Both the position numbers and the translations under genes were made by a program. This document shows, piece after piece, positions 57,292 through 64,000 of a DNA stretch of 64,000 bases. The notes under the pieces were generated by a model. The model saw only the letters and a list, made by a program, of their open reading frames with translations, was not told the DNA's origin and ran no database searches. How positions within the stretch are numbered: the first letter of the stretch is position 1; the number at the start of each line of letters is the position of its first letter. Source of the stretch: Sternotherus odoratus (Eukaryota; Chordata; Testudines; Kinosternidae); assembly GCA_032164245.1 (NCBI GenBank), contig JAVMKO010000002.1, forward strand, positions 58,685,840-58,749,839. Reading direction: 5' to 3'.

Positions 57292-58300
57292 CAGTAAACC
57301 CTCGATTTAACGGACCCCGATTTAACGGACTTCGGATGCAACGGACAAAATTTCCGATGCATCCGAAATCCGTTATTCGGGGGCTGCCCAACAGCTTGTC
57401 TTTTTTACCATTTCTGCCTACACTTGCTGCTAAGTTTTGCTTAAAATAATTTTAAATAATACGTTTTCTAACATGTTTGAGAAATACTCCTCATTTTACT
57501 AGTCTCGATAGGGCCTTAGCATGCATTCTTTAAAAAGGAAAACGGGGGAAGAAGGCCTTGCAATTTTGTGAGAAATTTGCTCAGAAACATTAAAATGAGA
57601 TAACTTAGTGTTGATATTTTCTCCATCAATTTCAGAAAAGAGTAGATTCCTTCCAGAGGAGGATTGAACTAAATTGGCAGTACAGTGAAACCTCGATATA
57701 ACAGACTAATTCGGGTGAGGGGGTGTCCGTTAAAGCCGAAAGTCCGTTATTTAATAATTTTTAAAATTATTTTTTAATTTTTAAAAAAATTAAATCCCCC
57801 CTCAGGTAACGATCAGAGTAGGGGCCCCCCAATTTTTAAAAATTATTAAATAACGGACTTTCGGCTGACAATGGACACCCCCCTCGCCCGAATTAGTCCG
57901 TTATATAGAGAGGTTTTATTTTTATCACGGCCGGGAGCCGTGAGCAGCCCGCCCGGCGCCAGCCAGCAGCCCGCCCGCCCGGGACCCCGGCTGCTGGGAC
58001 TCGGGCGAGAGCCGTCAACCCGCCCACCCGGGTCCCGGCTGCGGGGAGCTGGGCGGGGAGGTTGACAGCTGGGGAGCCAGGCAGGCGGGCTGACAGCTCC
58101 CACCCGGCTCCCCGCTGTGGGGAGCCGGGCGGGAGCTGTCAACCCGCCCGCCCGGGACCCCGGCTGCTGGGACCCTCCTTCCCGGTTCCCCGGGGAGGGA
58201 GCCGGCAGCCCCCGAATAACGGATTTCGGATGCATCGGAAATTTTGTCCGTTGCATCCGAAGTCCGTTAAATCGGGGTCCGTTAAATCGAGGGTTTACTG
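57292..58300. mobile_element. pogo/Tigger-like element with ~95-bp TIRs and TA target site
   Basis: The ends CAGTAAACCCTCGATTTAAC and the inverted match GTTAAATCGAGGGTTTACTG extend about 95 bp inward (to CCGAATAACGGATTTCGGAT on the right) and are nearly perfect. TA flanks both ends (57290-57291 and 58301-58302). Terminal CAGT-AACC plus TA duplication is the pogo/Tigger signature of Tc1/mariner elements. There is no transposase. The GC-rich interior (57930-58205, GAGCCGTGAGCAGCCCGCCC repeats) and a nested second element account for its length. The 229-aa minus and 239-aa plus frames are Pro/Gly/Arg-rich repeat readings. Confidence 0.85.
57683..57922. mobile_element. Second pogo-like MITE nested inside the first
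   Basis: Starts CAGTGAAACCTCGATATAAC after TA (57681-57682) and ends near AGTCCGTTATATAGAGAGGT. TIRs of about 85 bp include CCGAAAGTCCGTTATTTAAT and its mirror. The centre (about 57808-57832, ACGATCAGAGTAGGGGCCCC) is shared with the GC-rich hAT-type family at 58725-58767 and 62579-63108. Confidence 0.7.
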
Positions 58301-58302
58301 TA

Positions 58303-58767
58303 CCCGTAGTCGTCCGTCCACCCTTGTCGCCGGGCCTGGAGAGCGGGGAAGGGGCGGGGAGGCGGCGCGGCTCTCCTCCGGACGAGCGCGCGTGTCCCCG
58401 GCCGGAGCAGTGAGCCCAGCCGGCGGCAGCAGCGCAGTCCGGGGGAGAAAGGGCGCACGGGGGGGGGGGGGGGGGGGAGAGCAGCAAGGGCGGCTCACGC
58501 CGCTCCCGGGCTTGTGCTCCCTTAGGACCCCGCACTGCTGCCAGCCGCTGTCAGCTGGGGCGGGGGGAGTGCCGGCTGGGCTGGGCTGGGGGGGCCCCGG
58601 CTGGGCTTCCCCCCCCCAGCCGCTGTCAGCTGGGGGGGGGGGGGAGCGCCGGCTGGGCTGGGGGGCCCCCCACCCTCTGTCAGCTGGGGGGGGGAAGTGC
58701 CAGCTGGGCTGGGGGGGGCCCCAAACGATCAGAGTAGGGGGCCCCCAAATTTCTGTCGCCGGCCCTG
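58303..58767 (-). mobile_element. Truncated GC-rich hAT-type element
   Basis: The right end (AAATTTCTGTCGCCGGCCCTG, 58747-58767; reversed it starts CAGGGCCGGCGACAG) is the terminus of the 62579-63108 family. GGACGAGCGCGCGTGTCCCC and the CAGCTGGG/GCCGGCTGGGCTGGG repeats match the reverse complement of 19640-19970. The other end is missing and similarity begins right at the pogo border. A 21-base G run lies at 58460-58480. Confidence 0.65.
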
Positions 58768-59348
58768 GCTGGGTCAATTAGGGCCCAGCTGGCTCTGATA
58801 AAAAGGCCCAGAGTTTGCTGCAGAGAAAGATTGTCTCTTCTAGCTGTAGAGATAGACAGGCCTGGCTGCTGGAAGCTCAAGGTACCTAGAGTGAAGCAGG
58901 GCTGGGGCAAGGCAAAAGGAGCTGGTGATGCTCTGGCCTGGAAACCCCCAGGCTGTAGGGCCTAGGGGAAGGCCCAACAAAGGGTACTGGGGTTGCAGGG
59001 GGCAGCCCAGGGCTACAGAGGCAGAGCAGCAGGCCAACCTCCCTTGCCGGTGATGAGTGGCAATTACACTGCAGTCTGCCCCAGAGAATGGGGGCAAGTG
59101 GTGACTGGCAGTTGCCTAGACTGAGGCAAGGTGGGGATAGGGGGTGAGGGTTCCCTGGGGAGGGTAGACCCTGAGACTGTGGGGGTACTGCAGGGGTGCA
59201 GCACCCCAGGTAAGAGGACACCGGGATCTGGGAGGGACACGGGGCCAGAAGGAAGCGGGACTTCAGAGGATGCTCCAGGTGCTGGAGTGAGCTAATTCCC
59301 TGGATGACCAGCGGGAGGTGCCGCAGGGTGAGTAGCCGACCTGCTACA
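58768..59348 (+). mobile_element. Partial LTR (3' part), 5' end cut by the hAT-type element
   Basis: CTGGGTCAATTAGGGCCCAG and a TATA-like CTGATAAAAAGGCCCAG (58794-58810) are followed by a GC-rich transcribed part and an end CCTGCTACA (59348). I recall this as an LTR in turtles. The 5' TG end is not present. Frames on both strands (for example 58886-59362 minus) are unannotated readings. Confidence 0.55.
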
Positions 59349-59548
59349 GAAGCTTTGATCAAAGGGTTGATGACCCCTAATCTTTTGAGTGATCCAGAGA
59401 AATTTATTGCAATCTAGCAGAATTATGGTCACCGCAATTATCTTGACCTGCAGATTCTGAAATCAGTTGTAATGCAGGTGATCCCTTTAACCAAATAATG
59501 TTTTTTTTGTTTGTTTGTTGTTGGGTTTTTTTTTTTTTATAAATCTTT
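59349..59548. repeat. Short spacer with T-rich GTTT repeat
   Basis: A T/GTTTG low-complexity tract at 59500-59540. Nothing else. Confidence 0.6.
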
Positions 59549-59895
59549 AGTTTGGTTTACTATAGGAATTGGCTACCAGTGTGATTTTTGGGGTAAGATC
59601 TGAACTACACAGTGACTACTTCTTTGAAACTGGATAAACCTTATATATAGTGCTTTTGGTTTTAATAACCTTACATCAAGGAAGTCCAGTTATCTGGGTG
59701 GTGATAGAGGACTGCTTATACAGAACTACTGACTCCTTTTTAACTAGTATATTGACACAGGAGCTCCCTTTTGTTACTGGTTTGGTGATTTCTAATACTA
59801 GAATAAACCACCAATTTGGGATGTGCCTGCCCTGTTTCCTGCAGTCTGTCCTGAATTTTGCATTTTTAGCTGTGATCCCAAACCAGGCACAATGA
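59549..59895 (+). repeat. Interspersed repeat of unknown class (second copy)
   Basis: Shares with 12180-12480 a run of text including GTGATTTTTGGGGTAAGATC, GTTACTGGTTTGGTGATTTC, CCTGCCCTGTTTCCTGCAG and TCTGTCCTGA. The matches are patchy. An LTR origin is possible. Confidence 0.45.
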
Positions 59896-60013
59896 CAGAT
59901 GGTATGTAAAGATTTCTGTAAAGTTAGAGAAGTTTCCAAAGCTAAAGGTGGCAACTGCATCATCATAATGAGTTGACTCAGGAAGGAGTAGCTTGAACCA
60001 AGATAAAGCTTAG

Positions 60014-60140
60014 TCCAGGGATTGGCAACTTTTGCACATGGTCCATCAGTGTAATCTGCTGGCGGGCCACGACATTTTATTTCTGTTGACCATCCGGAAA
60101 ATTGAAGGAAATTTCTGTTGACCATCAGGAAAATTGAAGT
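60014..60140 (+). mobile_element. hAT MITE fragment (CAGGGATTGGCAAC end)
   Basis: Left TIR CCAGGGATTGGCAACTTTTG as at 10011, followed by CATCAGTGTAATCTGCTGGC and GGGCCACGACATTTT. The right end is missing. A 31-bp unit (ATTTCTGTTGACCATC-GGAA) is duplicated in tandem at about 60079-60138. Confidence 0.65.
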
Positions 60141-60820
60141 CCTGATCCTATCGGATGTTTATGCAGATTCCACTGTTTGTCAATTTGTTGGGTTTTTGTA
60201 CATATACTGTGTTTCAGAACACAGCAGGACTTGCATGAGATAGGAAGCTTAGGTATTTGATTAATAAAGGCTCTCATGAGAGAGAAATAAATGAGACTGT
60301 GCATCATGTGCTCTTGGTTCTTATAGAAATACCAGAATAAAACAGCAGGTTTCCTTGAAGGAAAAGCCATGCAAACAAATCAAAATTTCACCAGGAAACT
60401 TTAAAATTTCAGAATGATAGGAACAGATTAACTGTAATTGCCAGCCTATGGAGGAGAGTACTACTGCAACAACAAAGTACCTCGGAAATGCGGCCTGCAT
60501 TTTTGCAAGAAAAGCACTTTTTTCAGAGTTAAGCTCCATTGAACTAGTTCCCTATGTGTTCATAGGTGGACAACGCTGCAGTCAGACACAACCTAGGAAG
60601 AAATAACACATTTCACAGCAATGGGGAAACTTAACAAGTTCATTCAGTCAGTATATTTCAATATAAAATAGACATGCTTACAATGAGTGATGCTGATCAG
60701 TGCAGTCTGGTATATGGTAGACAAGTAGCAAGCTGAGATTTGTCCTCTTCCCCCCTCACATTATGTCAGTCTCATCTACCTGCTAGCTATGGTCCAAGAC
60801 CTCTCCTGCCAGTTCTTTAG
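60141..60820. other. No recognisable feature
   Basis: No gene or repeat family. Frames at 60125-60539 (minus) have no recognisable domain. Confidence 0.45.
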
Positions 60821-60824
60821 TGCA

Positions 60825-60900
60825 AGCACTACCTGTACAGTGGCTAGCACTATGGGTCTCTGGTGCTTGATTGGGGTTCCTGGATGCTACTGTAATAGAA
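60825..60900 (+). repeat. Dispersed amniote repeat fragment
   Basis: CTGTACAGTGGCTAGCACTA, TGGGTCTCTGGTGCTTGATT and GGATGCTACTGTAATAGAAG match a widely dispersed repeat that I recall, and the inverse of 46436-46490. Confidence 0.5.
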
Positions 60901-62570
60901 GCAATGTTCAGTATTCATTCCAATGCAATCAAATGTGTGTTAATGTATTTTAACATGTGTTTTAGATCTCTAATATCCAGGGCTCAAGTCCTGGTAACAT
61001 GTTTTTACAGCAACAGGGGGTAATTGGCAGACAGCTATGTTCCATACCTGGTCAACTAATCCTCAGACTAATCAAGCCAGTGTAGGAGTGGGGTAGAGAA
61101 ACACTATGTTCATGAGCTGGGAAGTAGAGGGGGCTCATACTGAAAGCTAAAGGATTCTTTGTCTGCTTAAAAAGAGAAAAATCTGAGTCTGAGTTTTGTC
61201 TTGTTCTCCCATCTTGTTATTGTGCTAGTGCTCTGAGGATTATCAAGCACTTCCCGACTCTAGTTACACCGCAAGTGCAATAGAAGCAGGATGGTTCACT
61301 CCTTTCTGTAGTGTTCTTGGGGACCCAGGTCCTGCTGACGATTGTAGGCAGCAGAATTACTATTTTATGGTCCACCAATGGATCTCATGACTGAAGGGTC
61401 TACTGTCCTGAAGACCGTGGGGAAGCTCTGGAAAGGACCAGCAAACTCCAGGGGGTGTTGGAACAAAGAAATGGGAGATCGGGGCCTTATAGACCTCTAT
61501 CAAGAAATTGAGGAAGGTGGCTAGAGAGAAGGTAATGGGAAACACTGGAAAAGAGGTACATGGACCAAGGCAGTGTACATACCAACCTGTCACATCTACC
61601 ATGTATGTGTGGACAAGGTCTGACATCAGTTAGAACAGAAATCTGACCCCACTCTGATGTCAAGTGAGTTAAGGGTTCTGTGTGAATGCCTTAATATGGC
61701 TAAGTGTTAATGTACCCAATAGACTGTTGGATATACTTACAGAATTAACTAAGTGGTCTGCTTCTCATCTCACTTGTACTGGTGTAAATTGGCAGTAACT
61801 CCAATGAAGTCAATGACCCCAATTCTCCGCTCCAATTGAGCTGCACTCTATGGGAGTTAAGATATGGAGCAATGCTCCACCTTGACAGCTCCCTGATTCT
61901 GGGGCTGGCCAGGGGGCATTACGACCTTTAGCATAAATTAAAGTAATCTCAAGTCAGATTGACTTTACACTCCGCTGCTGGTGGCTCCAAAGGACTGTTA
62001 CATCTGCTAGGAATTAACTTCAGGGGCCCTACTCAAATGAGTAAATGTTACAGATGTGCTTTTGTTTGCAGGATTGAGCCTTAGTTTCATTAGACTTTTT
62101 TTTTGAGAGAGAGAGAGAGAGAGAGAGAGAGCTCAAGATTGTATTAATAGTTGCTGCTCTAATTTTTATCTTTTGTAGGCAGTGAACTTCTTAAACCTGG
62201 AAAGTTATTTTAAAATAACTGTGTGTCTGACATTTTCTTTTCCGCTCATCCAGATCCAGCTTTTGTTCACTTTGCTGAATATTTAATAAAATTTGATCAG
62301 ATGTTGAATATTATGATAGTAATGGTTTGAAAACAAGCTGAACTGAGCCAGACATATTAAACAATTGTGGCATCTTTGGTACAGCCACAGAGTTTGCTAT
62401 CTATGTATTTTACTGCACAGGGCAAAAAATGTTCATTAAAGCTTATTTTATTCCTCTTGCATTGTCATAGTCAGTTAATTTATTTAACTGGCTTATTGCT
62501 TATAGGTCTATGTAGACTTCAAAGTGCCCATTCTTGCACACTGAATAGCTCTGCAAACCTTTGCCTAATT
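60901..62570. other. No gene recognised; short repeat near 61775 and a GA microsatellite
   Basis: TACTGGTGTAAATTGGCAGT with AACTCCAATGAAGTCAATGA (61778-61817) is a dispersed amniote repeat fragment. (GA)n runs at 62106-62131. No exon is supported. Confidence 0.5.
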
Positions 62571-62578
62571 CTTGTAGG

Positions 62579-63108
62579 CAGGGCCGGCGACAGAAATTTG
62601 GGGCCCCCCTACTCTGAGCGTTTGGGGCCCCCCTACTCTGAGCGTTTGGGGGCCCCCTGCCCCCCCGCCAAGGGCTGGCCCAGCTCTTGCAGGTGGGCGG
62701 GGGAAGCGCTGCAGCAGGGGGTGCCTCGGGAGCGGCGCGCTCCGCCGTCCTCTGCAGCCACTGGGACGGGGGGAGGCGATGGAGCCGGCATCCTATGGTG
62801 CCGCCCCCCGCCAGGGGCTGGCCCGGCTCTTGCAGGTGGGCAGGGGAAGCGCTGCAGCCGGGGGTGGGGGAGGCGATGGAGCCGGGGGTGCCTCGGGGCG
62901 GCTCCTGGGGGGGGGGGATGAGCAGCGGCTGAAGGGCTTGGGAGGCAGCCGGCGGCGGCACCGGACACAGCCGGGGAAATGCGATGCGGTGCCCAGGGGG
63001 GACGACTACGAGTAGAGCTGTGTACCGGTCCCCGGACTTCAGGGGGCCCCCCTGAAGTCCGGGGCCCAGTACAGCTCTACCCGTTGTCCCCCCCTGTCGC
63101 CAGTCCTG
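62579..63108. mobile_element. GC-rich hAT-type element with perfect 8-bp TSD
   Basis: TSD CTTGTAGG on both sides (62571-62578 and 63109-63116). Ends CAGGGCCGGCGACAGAAATT and the inverted match CCCTGTCGCCAGTCCTG. A 27-bp unit (GGGGCCCCCCTACTCTGAGC) is tandemly duplicated at the left end, and GCTGCAG(C/A)GGG-containing units of about 130 bp repeat twice (62683-62880). A strong hairpin near the right end is centred on GGGGGCCCCCC (about 63050), with arms GTAGAGCTGT and ACAGCTCTAC. There is no transposase. The 184-, 153- and 111-aa frames are repeat readings. Confidence 0.85.
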
Positions 63109-63116
63109 CTTGTAGG

Positions 63117-63535
63117 CTCACAGTTGGTATTATTTGGAGAAAAAACAAACAAAGACAGGGATACTATTTAGAAAATGCCTGAAGACAGAAAATGTTTTAC
63201 ATTATTTTTTCCAAATAGGGATGAAAATCTAGGAGAATTAGAAGGAATTGGCATTTGTTCACTCTCGCCCGAACAAATCAAGTCCTTTCCTATTAACTGT
63301 GTGTGTTTAATTTCTGTCTAATCTACCTACCTATCTTTTTTAGTACCGAATACATGATTAAGACAATAAGATGTTAGCCAAAAACCCATTTTCAGGGGAA
63401 AAAAATATTTTCAGCTTTCAAAGTTGAGTAACTTAGTAGACTAGAAAACTGGCTTAACAAGCGTCAAAATTGAAGACTTTTTTTTTTTCCTTCAAGAAAA
63501 CGTTAGCAACAATGTTTTTATTCAGGGATGAGCTC
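63117..63535. other. No recognisable feature
   Basis: AT-rich sequence with a T run at 63479-63489. Confidence 0.5.
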
Positions 63536-63539
63536 TTGT

Positions 63540-63735
63540 GTCAACAGCTTATTTCATGAGAATGTAACCCCATGCTCTGGGTGTCCCTAAGCCTGATGGA
63601 TGCTGGGACTGGACAACAGGAATGGATTGCTTGATAATCGCCACATTCTGTTCATTTCCTTTGAAGCATCTGGCATTAGAAAACAGGATACTGGACTAGA
63701 TGGACCCAATATGTCCATTCTTATATTCATAATCA
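63540..63735 (+). mobile_element. LINE (CR1/L2-like) 3' end, sense
   Basis: GAAGCATCTGGCATTAGAAA, ACAGGATACTGGACTAGATG, GACCCAATATGTCCATTCTT and ATATTCATA follow the 3' end of a CR1/L2-type element (ending with the usual tracking of GGCTAGATGGACC ... TTCTTATG). 5'-truncated. Confidence 0.65.
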
Positions 63736-64000
63736 GTGTAATTACATAAATATTACCACTTTGGCTTGAGCTTTCAGTTGCCTCCTGAGAGTGAAGATAT
63801 GTGTCGCTTCCTATTCCTCAGCTCCTTTGCTATCACGCATTAAGACATGTGCCTGGTTCCATTTGTGTACTATAACGCCATCTGCCAAATGTCTTTGAAT
63901 GACTTAGGAAAAGCCTAGAGGATCTTGTTATGAATTTCAATCTTAAACCTCCAGCATATATTAGTTGTGAACATCTTCTGAATATTTACAAATGTTTCCC

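Noticed and set aside
57846..58781. 229-aa minus and 239-aa plus open frames
   Set aside because: Both read through palindromic GC-rich transposon sequence (pogo-like and hAT-type). Opposite-strand frames of similar length in the same place are expected from high GC content with few stop codons.
62367..62968. 184-, 153- and 111-aa open frames
   Set aside because: They cross the 62579-63108 transposon, which has exact TSDs. The proteins are Ala/Gly/Pro-rich repeats of a DNA unit.

Overview
This looks like non-coding nuclear DNA from a sauropsid, most likely a turtle. The evidence is the repeat complement. There are CR1 LINEs with an ATTCTATG-type 3' end and recognisable endonuclease (GDFN) and reverse-transcriptase coding remnants. 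There are many hAT-type elements with 8-bp target-site duplications (TSDs), pieces that I take to be from a Penelope-like element, MIR-like SINEs and solo LTRs. I recall several of these families as typical of turtle genomes, but I cannot search a database, so the species call is inference. I see no intact cellular gene, no convincing exon, no tRNA or rRNA, no CRISPR array and no bacterial-type operon. The many short open frames are chance frames or readings through GC-rich repeats.

Layout. 1-5 kb: a hAT transposon (2070-4687) built as a large foldback around a dead transposase fragment, with a Helitron-like element nested in one arm. 6.9-9 kb: a second Helitron-like copy filled with a C-rich then G-rich minisatellite. 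9.5-12.7 kb: two short hAT elements and a long antisense CR1 broken by two insertions. 14.4-15.1 kb: a GC-rich hAT element. 16.4-18.5 kb: two antisense LTRs. 19.3-20.6 kb: an apparently chimeric hAT-type element joined to a sense CR1 3' end. 21.8-25.3 kb: antisense CR1, two solo LTRs and a palindromic Penelope-like fragment. 27-30 kb: MIR-like SINE, a hAT carrying a solo LTR whose last 28 bp are inverted, and a LINE reverse-transcriptase remnant. 30-39 kb: mostly old unique-looking sequence with small MITEs. 39-43 kb: a hairpin-rich MITE, a third Helitron-like copy between 158-bp inverted repeats, and another GC-rich hAT. 44.8-47.6 kb: the C-terminal tail of a LINE ORF, and a solo LTR containing a hAT with perfect TSDs at both nesting levels. 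48-57 kb: mostly unremarkable, with CR1 and MITE fragments. 57.3-59.3 kb: nested pogo/Tigger-like elements, a hAT-type fragment and a partial LTR. 62.6-63.1 kb: a 530-bp hAT-type element with perfect TSDs. 63.5-63.7 kb: a LINE 3' end.

Nothing here works together as a pathway. The value of the window is in its nested mobile elements, which allow relative dating of insertions. The most unusual observations are the precise 28-bp inversion at an LTR end, the foldback hAT with a nested Helitron, the strand-switching minisatellite in the second Helitron, the 158-bp inverted repeats around the third Helitron, and the chimeric GC-rich hAT-type elements.
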